From: Cellulosimicrobium cellulans
Lineage (GTDB): Bacteria; Actinomycetota; Actinomycetes; Actinomycetales; Cellulomonadaceae
Direction: 5' to 3'
Assembly (NCBI RefSeq): GCF_024124905.1
Contig: NZ_JAMXST010000005.1
Location: 124,001 to 188,000 of the forward strand
Length of the DNA stretch: 64,000 nt
Shown here: positions 27,985 through 35,267 of the stretch, in pieces
Layout: every line of letters begins with the position of its first letter
Numbering within the stretch: position 1 is the stretch's first letter
Program-made: the position numbers and the translations under genes
The notes under the pieces: generated by a model
What the model saw: the letters and a program-made list of their open reading frames with translations, nothing else
Database searches by the model: none
What the model was told of the DNA's origin: nothing

Positions 27985-28281
27985 ATGATCTTCAAGGCCG
28001 TCGGCGACGGGCGCCCCTACCCGGACCACGGCCGGGTGACCGCCCGCGACTGGGCCGAGGTGCCCCCGCGTCAGGTGCGCCTCGACGAGCTCGTCACCAC
28101 CAAGCGCACGCTCGACCTCGACGCGCTCCTCGCCGAGGACTCCACGTTCTTCGGCGACCTCTTCGCCCACGTCGTCGAGTACGAGGGCGTCCTCTACCTC
28201 GAGGACGGGCTGCACCGCGCCGTGCGGGCCGCGCTCCAGCAGCGCGCCATCCTGCACGCCCGCGTCCTGACCGTGCGATGA
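27985..28281 (+). CDS. Small conserved actinobacterial protein of unknown function
   Basis: 98 residues starting MIFKAVGDGRPYPDHG. A -10-like TAGGAT (27972-27977) ends seven bases before the ATG at 27985, so the mRNA is probably leaderless; a start nine bases upstream would lie in the promoter. Conserved-looking pieces are RDWAEVPPRQVRLDELVTTK, LLAEDSTFFGDLFAHVVEY and YLEDGLHRAVRAALQQR. DGLHR resembles the ParB/sulfiredoxin-type motif. I have seen this group labelled VapB-like antitoxin, but no toxin is adjacent and I do not endorse that name. The LytR_C gene follows after 25 bases. Confidence 0.7.
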   Translation: MIFKAVGDGRPYPDHGRVTARDWAEVPPRQVRLDELVTTKRTLDLDALLAEDSTFFGDLFAHVVEYEGVLYLEDGLHRAVRAALQQRAILHARVLTVR

Positions 28282-28306
28282 GCGCGGGGTCCGGTAGGTT
28301 TCTGGC

Positions 28307-28957
28307 GTGACCACCCGCCCCGACACCGCGCGCGCCGAGCGTCGCCGACGCATGCACGAGCGCCAGGCCGTCGTGTTCGGGCTCCTCATCGCCGCGCTCG
28401 CCGTCGTCGGGCTCGGTGCGCTGGCCGTGTACACGGGCGCGATCGACGCCCCGTTCGACCGGCCGCTGTCGTCACCCGAGGCGGTCGACGACCTGGCGCA
28501 CGTCGAGGTCCCCTGCCTCCCCGAGGGCACCCTCCCGGTGGCGACCGGCGACATCCAGGTCAACGTCTACAACGCGTCCGGCAAGGACGCCCCGCTCGGG
28601 CGCCTGAACCAGGACCTCCTCACGTCGCGCGGCTTCACGGTGCTCTCCACGGGCAACGCGCCGGACCTGGACGGCGACGAGAAGTCGGACGTCATGGCGC
28701 GGACGCAGATCCACTTCGGAGCCGCCGGCCTCGCGCAGGCGTACACGCTCGCCGCCCACTACGACAACCCCGGCCTCGTGCTCGACGCGCGCGAGGACGC
28801 CACCGTCGACCTCTACGTGGGTGCCGACTTCGAGGACGTCGTGGACCCCGAGCTCGTCGGCCTGTCCGGCGACGTCCCGCTCGAGAGCCGCGCCGGGTGC
28901 GTCGCGATCGAGGAGATCACCCCGCAGCCGCTGCCCGTGCCGCCCGCGGAGGGCTGA
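28307..28957 (+). CDS. LytR C-terminal domain membrane-anchored protein
   Basis: 216 residues from a GTG at 28307; TAGGTT (28295-28300) places the transcript start at this codon. A basic N-terminus leads to one membrane helix (about 22-45, VVFGLLIAALAVVGLGALAV). The external part (about 80-165) is a LytR_C domain: QVNVYNASGKDAPLGRLNQ, LLTSRGFTVLSTGNAP, TQIHFGAAGLAQAYTLAAH and TVDLYVGADF. This domain accompanies LCP cell-wall ligases. Alone and anchored it is probably a cell-envelope protein. Partners are unknown. Confidence 0.8.
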   Translation: MTTRPDTARAERRRRMHERQAVVFGLLIAALAVVGLGALAVYTGAIDAPFDRPLSSPEAVDDLAHVEVPCLPEGTLPVATGDIQVNVYNASGKDAPLGRLNQDLLTSRGFTVLSTGNAPDLDGDEKSDVMARTQIHFGAAGLAQAYTLAAHYDNPGLVLDAREDATVDLYVGADFEDVVDPELVGLSGDVPLESRAGCVAIEEITPQPLPVPPAEG

Positions 28958-29009
28958 GCACGTCCCTCGCCCGGCGCCCGCCGAGCCTCACGACCGCCGA
29001 ACGGTACCC

Positions 29010-29618
29010 ATGAGCACCCTGCCCCTCCGGCCCGCCCGGACCACCGACCCCGACGAGGTCGACCGCCTCTACGAGATCTGCCTCCGGACCGGCGCGTCCG
29101 GCGCGGACGCGACCGCGCTGTACACCGACCCGCGGCTGCTCGGCGAGGTCTACCTCGGGGCGTACCTCGCCCTCGAGCCGTCGCTCGCGTTCGTCGTCGA
29201 GGCCGACGGCGTGGCCGCGGGCTACGTGCTGGGGGCGCGCGACACCGCCGCGTTCGAGGCGCGGTCCGAGCGGGAGTGGTGGCCCCCGCTGCGCGAGCGC
29301 TACCCGCTCGGCAGCTTCCCGGAGGGCTCCCGCGACGAGGCGCTGGTCCGTCAGATCCACCGCCCGCACCTCACCGACCCCTCGGTGCTCCCCGACTATC
29401 CCGCGCACCTCCACGTCGACCTGCTCCCCGCCGCACAGGGCGGCGGCAACGGCCGTCGGCTGATGGCGGCCCTGTTCGACGCCCTCCGCGCCGCCGGGGC
29501 CCCGGGAGTCCACCTCGGCGTCGCGGAGGACAACGTCTCCGCGATCGGCTTCTACGAGCACCTCGGCTTCACCCGCCTCGACGTCGACGAGGGCCTGGTC
29601 CTGGGCCTCCACCTCTGA
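29010..29618 (+). CDS. GNAT family N-acetyltransferase
   Basis: 202 residues from ATG 29010. GNAT fold with LRPARTTDPDEVDRLYEICL at the start, the core strand LAFVVEADGVAAGYVLGA, LPDYPAHLHVDLLPAAQG, the acetyl-CoA loop GGGNGRRLMAALF (QxxGxG/A type) and VAEDNVSAIGFYEHLGF. The resemblance is to acetyltransferases with an extended middle region of the O-GlcNAcase C-terminal type found in actinobacteria. Its substrate is unknown. Confidence 0.87.
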   Translation: MSTLPLRPARTTDPDEVDRLYEICLRTGASGADATALYTDPRLLGEVYLGAYLALEPSLAFVVEADGVAAGYVLGARDTAAFEARSEREWWPPLRERYPLGSFPEGSRDEALVRQIHRPHLTDPSVLPDYPAHLHVDLLPAAQGGGNGRRLMAALFDALRAAGAPGVHLGVAEDNVSAIGFYEHLGFTRLDVDEGLVLGLHL

Positions 29619-29632
29619 CCCGGCGCCCCGGT

Positions 29633-29750
29633 GCCGACCCCGGGATCGCTCCTCACGCGCGGCGCCTCCTGGGGAGAGATCCCGGGTTGGCGCGAACCCT
29701 GGACTTCTCCCTACCGACGCGCGCGTGGGAGGAGCGATCCAGGGGTCGGC
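29633..29750. repeat. Nested inverted repeat, locus A of the CCCGGGTT hairpin family
   Basis: Outer arms GCCGACCCCGGGATCGCTCC (29633) and GGAGCGATCCAGGGGTCGGC (ending 29750) are inverse with one mismatch. Inside, TGGGGAGAGATCCCGGGTT (from 29670) faces AACCCTGGACTTCTCCC (ending 29711). The inner segment is identical to part of the hairpin at 30837-30896. The rest of the 240-base gap to the next gene holds no other signal that I can name. Confidence 0.75.
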
Positions 29751-29858
29751 CCCCCGCGAGGCGGGGAGTGACTCGACGGGTTCCACAGTCCCTCGGTTGC
29801 GGGGTCCCTTCCACAGGGGCGTCCGGCGAGCCCCTCCGACGACGTCAGGTGCGCTGGG

Positions 29859-30827
29859 ATGCGACCCATGCCGCCCCGTTCTCCCGTACCGGAAGCCCTG
29901 CGTGCCGTCGCCGCCCAGCAGGAGTCGCTCGTCTGCACGAGGCAGTGCGTCGAGGCCGGGGTCGGTCGGAACGTCCTGACCCGCCTCGTGCGCTCGGGGT
30001 CCTGGTCACGGATCACCGCCGGCGTGTACGACCTCGACGCGACACCCTGGCAGGCGCGTCCGCCCGACTCCCGACGCCGCCGTGCTGCCTGGGCGGCGCT
30101 GCTCGCCTTCGGCCCCGAGGCGATCGCCGTCGGGCCGTGCGCGCTCGCGCTGCTCGGCGTCGCGGGACTGCCCGCGCGCGTCGTGCCCCAGGCCACGTTG
30201 CCGGGTGCCCGCTCCCTCGAGTCGCGGGACGGCATCCGGCTGCGCATGTTCGACGACGGCATGACCGTCGTGCGGGTCGGCGACCGGTACGTGGCCGCCC
30301 CCGAGTGGGCGCTGGCCCAGGCGGTGCCCGAGCTCGACCGCCCCTGGGCCGTGGCGGTCATGGACTCGGCTCTCCACCTCGGGCTGGTGACGCCCGAAGG
30401 TCTCGACCGCGCGCACGACCACGCCCGTGGTCGGCGGGGTGTCGCGCGGACGCACTCGTGGTGGGAGCTCGCGGACCGTCGGTCCGAGTCGCCGCTCGAG
30501 ACCTGGGTGCGGCTCGACTGCGTCGACGGCGGCGTCCCGCCGGACATGCTCCAGGTCCCCTTGGTCGGGTCGAGCGGACGGGAACGGCGCGGCGACCTGG
30601 GCTGGCTGCTCGACGACGGCCGCTGGGTCGTCGCCGAGGCCGACGGCGCGGAGTTCCACGACACCCCGAGCGCCGCGTTCGCCGACCGGGAACGTCACAA
30701 CGACCTCGTGACCGGCGACGTCGCGGCGATGCTTCGATTCACCTCCGCCGACACCCGCGTGCCGGGCCGCGTCGCAACCACGGTGCGGCGCGCTCTCCTG
30801 GCGTCGGGACGCCGTCGTGCCGCGTGA
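29859..30827 (+). CDS. AbiEi-like winged-helix protein with DUF559/Vsr-type C-terminal domain
   Basis: 322 residues. N-terminal winged helix of the AbiEi antitoxin type (about 15-65: VAAQQESLVCTRQCVEAG then LTRLVRSGSWSRITAGVYDL), a middle domain with the usual AWAALLAFGPEAIAVGPCALALLG segment, and a C-terminal endonuclease-like fold: SPLETWVRL, RGDLGWLLDDGRWVVAEADG and DRERHNDLVTG. The D...ExD/ExK pattern of Vsr-like folds is partly kept. Such proteins are common in actinobacterial genomes in many copies and rarely have an AbiEii toxin partner; none is here. The function is unknown. Confidence 0.78.
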   Translation: MRPMPPRSPVPEALRAVAAQQESLVCTRQCVEAGVGRNVLTRLVRSGSWSRITAGVYDLDATPWQARPPDSRRRRAAWAALLAFGPEAIAVGPCALALLGVAGLPARVVPQATLPGARSLESRDGIRLRMFDDGMTVVRVGDRYVAAPEWALAQAVPELDRPWAVAVMDSALHLGLVTPEGLDRAHDHARGRRGVARTHSWWELADRRSESPLETWVRLDCVDGGVPPDMLQVPLVGSSGRERRGDLGWLLDDGRWVVAEADGAEFHDTPSAAFADRERHNDLVTGDVAAMLRFTSADTRVPGRVATTVRRALLASGRRRAA

Positions 30828-30836
30828 CGTGAGGAC

Positions 30837-30896
30837 GCCGAACCCGGGCCCGCTCCCCAGCGAAGGCTTCGGCTGGGGAGAGATCCCGGGTTCGGC
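30837..30896. repeat. Hairpin of the GCCGAACCCGGG family, locus B
   Basis: 60 bases with arms GCCGAACCCGGG / CCCGGGTTCGGC and inner arms CTCCCCAGC / GCTGGGGAG. It lies between two converging genes (stop at 30827 and stop at 30913), so it probably works as a two-way transcription end. Confidence 0.8.
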
Positions 30897-30912
30897 ATCG
30901 GGCGGGGGTCCG

Positions 30913-32247
30913 TCAGCGGGCGTCCTCGACCGCGTCGTGGACGATCGGCTCGTCGCCGCCGGGGGCCGACGCGGGGCTGGCGGGCTCCTGGGTCGTGCCG
31001 CGCCACCGCGCGATGGTCCGCATGAGGTGGTAGATCACGAGCGCCGCCGCGGTGCCGAGCGCGATGCCCTCGAACGTCAGGTCGCCGACGACCCACGTGA
31101 AGTTGGCGATGCCGACGACGAGCGGCACGGCGGCGGTCGTGAGGTTGACCGGGTTGGAGAAGTCGACCTTGTTCTGCACCCAGATGCGCGCGCCGAGGAT
31201 GCCGATCATGCCGTAGAGCATCGTCGCCGCACCGCCCAGGACCCCGGCGGGGATGGTCGCGATGAGCTCACCGAACTTCGGCGAGAGCGAGAGCACCAGG
31301 GCGGTCGCCGCCGCGACCCAGTACGCCGCGGTCGAGTAGACGCGCGTCGCGGCCATGACGCCGATGTTCTCGGCGTACGTGGTCGTGCCGGACCCGCCGC
31401 CGATGCCCGCGAACGTGGTCGCGAGGCCGTCCGCGAAGAGGGCACGGCCGGTGAGGTCGTCGAGGTTCTTGCCGGTCATCGCCGCGACCGACTTCACGTG
31501 CCCGACGTTCTCTGCGATGAGCACGAGCACGACGGGCACGAACAGGCCGAGCACGGCGACGTCGAACGTGGGCGTGACGAACTCGGGGAACCCGATCCAG
31601 TCAGCCTTGCGCATGTCGGTGAAGTCGACCTCGCCCTGGAGCAGCGCCGCGACGTAGCCGACCACGACCCCGACCAGGATCGACAGGCGCCCGAGGATGC
31701 CCTTGAACAAGACGCTCACCAGGATGATCGACCCGAGCGTGACGAGCGCCGTGACCGGCGCCTTCTCGAAGTTGTCCCACGCGGCCGGGGCGAGGTTGAG
31801 GCCGATGAGCGCGACGATCGTGCCCGTGACGATCGGCGGCATGACGACGTCGATCCATCGCGCGCCCGCGACGTGCACGAGCAGGCCGACCGCGGCGAGC
31901 ACGAGGCCGGTGACGAGGATGCCGCCGACGGCGACGGACTGGCCCTGCGACATCGTCGCCGCACCGATCGGGGCGATGAACGCGAAGCTCGACCCGAGGT
32001 AGCTCGGCAGCCGGTTGCGCGTGATGAGCAGGAACCCGACGGTGCCGATCGCGGAGAAGAACAGCGTCGTCGCGGGCGAGAACCCGGTGAGCAGCGGCAC
32101 GAGGAACGTCGCGCCGAACATGGCGACGACGTGCTGCATGCCGATCCCGATGGTCCGCGGCCAGGTCAGCCGCTCGTCCGGGTCGACGACGTCCCCCGGC
32201 GCGACCGTCTTCCCGTTCCCGTGCAACCGCCACCCGATGGCGCTCAT
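30913..32247 (-). CDS. uraA: Uracil permease, NCS2 (UraA) family
   Basis: 444 residues with about fourteen helices. UraA landmarks: GIGMQHVVAMFGATFLVPLL at the start, the SSFAFIAP motif, the TM8-like LVLIAENVGHVKSV with the conserved Glu, and TM10 GIGGGSGTTTYAENIGVMA with its key Glu. The family moves uracil (or xanthine/urate) with protons. The UraA-like residues favour uracil. It stands alone between two hairpins of the same family (30837-30896 and 32301-32360). No pyrimidine gene is adjacent. Confidence 0.9.
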   Translation of the reverse strand: MSAIGWRLHGNGKTVAPGDVVDPDERLTWPRTIGIGMQHVVAMFGATFLVPLLTGFSPATTLFFSAIGTVGFLLITRNRLPSYLGSSFAFIAPIGAATMSQGQSVAVGGILVTGLVLAAVGLLVHVAGARWIDVVMPPIVTGTIVALIGLNLAPAAWDNFEKAPVTALVTLGSIILVSVLFKGILGRLSILVGVVVGYVAALLQGEVDFTDMRKADWIGFPEFVTPTFDVAVLGLFVPVVLVLIAENVGHVKSVAAMTGKNLDDLTGRALFADGLATTFAGIGGGSGTTTYAENIGVMAATRVYSTAAYWVAAATALVLSLSPKFGELIATIPAGVLGGAATMLYGMIGILGARIWVQNKVDFSNPVNLTTAAVPLVVGIANFTWVVGDLTFEGIALGTAAALVIYHLMRTIARWRGTTQEPASPASAPGGDEPIVHDAVEDAR

Positions 32248-32300
32248 GTCTCTCCCGTCCGTGAAGTTCGTGTGAAGACCCCCGGAGCAGGGTAGTGCCC

Positions 32301-32360
32301 GCCGAACCCGGGGTTGCTCCTCACCCGAGCGGTCCGGTGAGGAACGACCCCGGGTTCGGC
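32301..32360. repeat. Hairpin of the GCCGAACCCGGG family, locus C
   Basis: 60 bases: outer arms GCCGAACCCGGGG / CCCCGGGTTCGGC, inner arms CTCCTCACC / GGTGAGGA. It begins 7 bases after the GH81 stop in the direction of transcription and 54 bases upstream of the uracil permease start, so it likely ends the GH81 operon transcript. Confidence 0.8.
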
Positions 32361-32367
32361 GGCGGTG

Positions 32368-34539
32368 CTACGCGGCCGCGTGCACCTGGAGCCATGCCAG
32401 GAGGTAGCTGCGGGTGGTGCCGTCGTCGATGCGTTCCGCCGGGAGGGTGCGGGCGACCTCCAGTGCGGCCGCGGCGTCGTCCGGGCCGGCGAGCGCCGCG
32501 TACATCAGGAGTTGGTCGCCGAACAGCACGTCCCACGACGCGGGGTCGTCGCGGGTGCCCGCGAGCGCCTCGTCGAGGTTCGCCCGGATGCGCTCCGGGT
32601 CGCCCGCGAGGTAGCCGGCGACGGGCTGCGTCGGCAGCACGAGGATGCCGAGCATCGCGCTCGGCGCGGCGCTGAACCACGTGGCCCAGTCGCGCTTGCC
32701 GCCCCACACGAGCGACGTCACGGTGTGCCCGAACCCGTCGAGCGCAGGGTCGTCGCGGTCGACGTCGGTCCAGTACGCGCGCGCCGAGGCCGCCTCGGCG
32801 GACAGCAGCCAGCGTGCCTGCGCCTCGAGCGTCGCGTCCCCCGACGCCTGCGCCCACAGCGCGAGCCCGTTCCACGCGGACACCGCCTCGGACGCGGACT
32901 CCTGGTTGTTCCCGTCCGCGAAGGGCGCGTACCCCGACGCCCACGAGTGGCCGGCGTACGCGTCGAACACGCGCAGCGCCGGGAAGTCCTCGTCGCCCGC
33001 GCCGGACGCGACGTCCGCGGCGAGCAGGTCGAGCACGGGCGCGAGGTCCGCGGCGAGCGCCGGGTCGTCGGCTGCGACGACGCCCGCGGCGTAGAGGAAG
33101 TACCCGTAGTGGAAGTGGTGGTCGTTGAGCTCGTCCGACCCGAACGACGGCGTCCGCCCGACGACGCTGCGCACCTCGGGGTCGTAGACGAAGCAGCGCG
33201 CGTCGCGCTCCCCGCAGCCGGAGGGCTCGGCCCACTCGCGCAGCGTGGCCGAGAGGTCGTCGCGCAGCGGCGCCGCGACGTCGTCGAGCCCGAGCTGTTC
33301 GGCGAGGGCGAGCAGGTTCGCGTCGCGCGCGAGCGCCTTGCCCCCGAAGTACGTGTCCGACGGCACCTCGAGAGACCCCGCCTCGAGCGCCGCGGCGTCG
33401 GCCCGCACCTGGTCGGCGAGATCCGTCGTCTCGTTCTCGCTCAGCCCGGAGAGGTCGAGCGCCCCGGCGGGTTCGACGGCGGGACTCGACCAGGCGAGCG
33501 TGCTCGCCGTGCACACGTCGACCGTCCCGAGCACGGTCGCGTAGGTGCCCAGGCCGCACGCCGCGCCGTCGCCCTCGCGCTGGTGCGGCAGCCGCACGAC
33601 GACGGTCCCCGGCCCGGGCTCGTCACTCCCGGTCTCGTAGGTGATCGCCGTGGTGGCGGCGTCGTCGGCCACGCCGTACGCGAGGGTCGTGCCCGTGACG
33701 GGGTGCGCGGCCGCCTCGGCGAGCGTCGCGACGGCGCCGTCCGGGGCGCCGTCGGGCACGGGGAACCACGCGACGGAGTCGCCCGCGGCGAGGTCGAGCG
33801 AACGACCGTCGTCGGACAGCGCGCCCTCCGCCCCGACCAGCACGTACTCGCGTCCGCCCGCCTCGGTCGTGACGAGCCCGTCCGCCGCGTCGAACGCGAC
33901 GGTGAGCGCCGCCGTCTGGTCCGTCGCCGCGGTGTACCGCAGGACGGGCGACCCCTCGACGAGGGCCACCGTCCCCAGGACGGAGCCTGCGTCGTCGAGC
34001 AGGTCGACCATGACGGACGCGGTGTCGTAGGCGGTGACCTCGACCGACTCCGCCCCGACGTCCACGCCGACCCGCGGCACGAACGGGCCGAGGATCGACT
34101 GCTCGGTGACCTCGACGTCGGGCAGGCCGAACGCGAACCCGCCGTCGGTCACGCCGAACGCGAGCGGCACGGGGAACACCGGCAGCGGCTCGTCGCCGAA
34201 GACCAGCCCGGAGAACCAGCGGTTGGTCGGCGGGACCAGGCCGTCCGCGAGCCTGGCGGTGGGCATCGGAGCGACCGACTCCTGCGGCAGGATCGACGGG
34301 TCGACGTCGGGGACGGTCCCGGTCAGGTCCGCGGCGGGGTGCCCGACGGCGGAGCCCGCCCCGGGCGGCCCCGTCGCCCCGGGCGACACGTCCGTCTCGA
34401 ACAGCCCGCACCCGGTGACGAGCGCTGCCGATGCGAGCACCACCACGACGGCCCGTCCGCGAGATCGGCCCGAGCGCCCGAGATCGACCTTCGGGAGGTC
34501 GATCTCGTGGCGGACGGGTCGACCCCGGCGGGGCGTCAC
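32368..34539 (-). CDS. GH81 endo-beta-1,3-glucanase lipoprotein
   Basis: 723 residues from a GTG at 34539 that overlaps the adaptor gene stop (GTGA). A 30-residue basic N-region precedes the hydrophobic core and lipobox LVTGC, so the enzyme should be lipid-anchored outside the membrane. The mature part is GH81: PTNRWFSGLVFGDEPLPVF near the start, KALARDANLLALAEQLG, the catalytic-face segment LNDHHFHYGYFLYAA, and the paired glutamates in GNNQESASEAVSAW (near 546). It cleaves beta-1,3-glucan. The N-region is encoded by a palindromic repeat (34452-34518). Being third in an operon with a GT2 synthase suggests a part in making or releasing a polymer and not only in scavenging. Confidence 0.92.
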   Translation of the reverse strand: MTPRRGRPVRHEIDLPKVDLGRSGRSRGRAVVVVLASAALVTGCGLFETDVSPGATGPPGAGSAVGHPAADLTGTVPDVDPSILPQESVAPMPTARLADGLVPPTNRWFSGLVFGDEPLPVFPVPLAFGVTDGGFAFGLPDVEVTEQSILGPFVPRVGVDVGAESVEVTAYDTASVMVDLLDDAGSVLGTVALVEGSPVLRYTAATDQTAALTVAFDAADGLVTTEAGGREYVLVGAEGALSDDGRSLDLAAGDSVAWFPVPDGAPDGAVATLAEAAAHPVTGTTLAYGVADDAATTAITYETGSDEPGPGTVVVRLPHQREGDGAACGLGTYATVLGTVDVCTASTLAWSSPAVEPAGALDLSGLSENETTDLADQVRADAAALEAGSLEVPSDTYFGGKALARDANLLALAEQLGLDDVAAPLRDDLSATLREWAEPSGCGERDARCFVYDPEVRSVVGRTPSFGSDELNDHHFHYGYFLYAAGVVAADDPALAADLAPVLDLLAADVASGAGDEDFPALRVFDAYAGHSWASGYAPFADGNNQESASEAVSAWNGLALWAQASGDATLEAQARWLLSAEAASARAYWTDVDRDDPALDGFGHTVTSLVWGGKRDWATWFSAAPSAMLGILVLPTQPVAGYLAGDPERIRANLDEALAGTRDDPASWDVLFGDQLLMYAALAGPDDAAAALEVARTLPAERIDDGTTRSYLLAWLQVHAAA
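34452..34518. repeat. Palindromic element copy 2, inside the 5' end of the GH81 gene
   Basis: Core CGAGATCGACC, centre, GGTCGATCTCG at 34479-34507, flanked by CCCGTCCGC (34452-34460) and GCGGACGGG (34510-34518). The 27 core bases differ from the intergenic copy at 6983-7009 by a single base. Here the element is translated as GH81 residues of about 7 to 29. Confidence 0.75.
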
Positions 34540-35267
34540 AGCCCCACCTTGCGGAGGAACGTGCCGAACGACTCGTCGACCCCGGCGAGCGGGCCGTCGT
34601 CGTGCAGCTCGATGCTCGCCGTGACGGGCGTGCCCGACGCGACGAGGCCGTGCTCCGCACCGCGCACGAGCGCGTCGCTCGTGACCTCGATCGTGGCCTC
34701 CGCCTGGTTGGCGGTGTTCTGCACCGCGACCGACGCGACCTCGCCCGCGATCTCCACCTGGTTCGGCAGCACGACCGTGACCTCCGCGCCCTGGCGGACG
34801 CGCGCGAAGTCGCTCGGGTCGAGCGTCAGCCGGGCGTCGACGAACAGCGACCCTTCGCGCTCGAGCGACGCGATCACCTCGCCGGCCTGGACGAACCCGC
34901 CCTCGCGGGTCGTGACGTCGGTGACCACGGCGTCGTAGGGCGCGACCAGCGTGATCGTCCCGTCGGGCGCCACCTGGTACGCGGACGTGTCGGCGCTGAC
35001 GAGCCCGAGCGCGATGTCGTGCTGGAGCGTCAGGCTGCTCACGGTGAACAGCGGGTCGCCCGCGGCGACCTCGTCCCCCTCGGCGACCTCCGCCGCGGTG
35101 ACGGTCCCCGCGTAGTCGCTGCCGACGTCGAGCACCTCGGCCCGGATGGTCGCCGTGGTGCTCGTCGCCTGCCCGAGGCGCCGGTTCATGACGAGCGTGA
35201 GCGCCGCGCACACGAGCACCACCACGAGCAGCCCGCCCACGAGGCGGAAGCGGTTCGACCAGGTCAT
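34536..35267 (-). CDS. HlyD-like membrane fusion / adaptor protein of the glucan operon
   Basis: 243 residues. A short basic N-terminus, one membrane helix (about 8-28, LVGGLLVVVLVCAALTLVM), then an external lipoyl/barrel-sandwich hybrid domain: VGSDYAGTVTAAEVAEGDEV as one half, YDAVVTDVTTREGGFVQAGE as the other. A beta-barrel part with VTVVLPNQVEIAGEVASVAV follows. The topology is that of HlyD/MFP adaptors and of the external part of Alg44. It overlaps both neighbours by four bases, so it is a fixed partner of the GT2 synthase and GH81. The likely job is to guide the polymer leaving the synthase. Confidence 0.82.
   Translation of the reverse strand: MTWSNRFRLVGGLLVVVLVCAALTLVMNRRLGQATSTTATIRAEVLDVGSDYAGTVTAAEVAEGDEVAAGDPLFTVSSLTLQHDIALGLVSADTSAYQVAPDGTITLVAPYDAVVTDVTTREGGFVQAGEVIASLEREGSLFVDARLTLDPSDFARVRQGAEVTVVLPNQVEIAGEVASVAVQNTANQAEATIEVTSDALVRGAEHGLVASGTPVTASIELHDDGPLAGVDESFGTFLRKVGL

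Noticed and set aside
29859-30827. Active AbiE phage-defence pair
   Set aside because: Only the AbiEi-like gene is present. There is no AbiEii nucleotidyltransferase toxin next to it.
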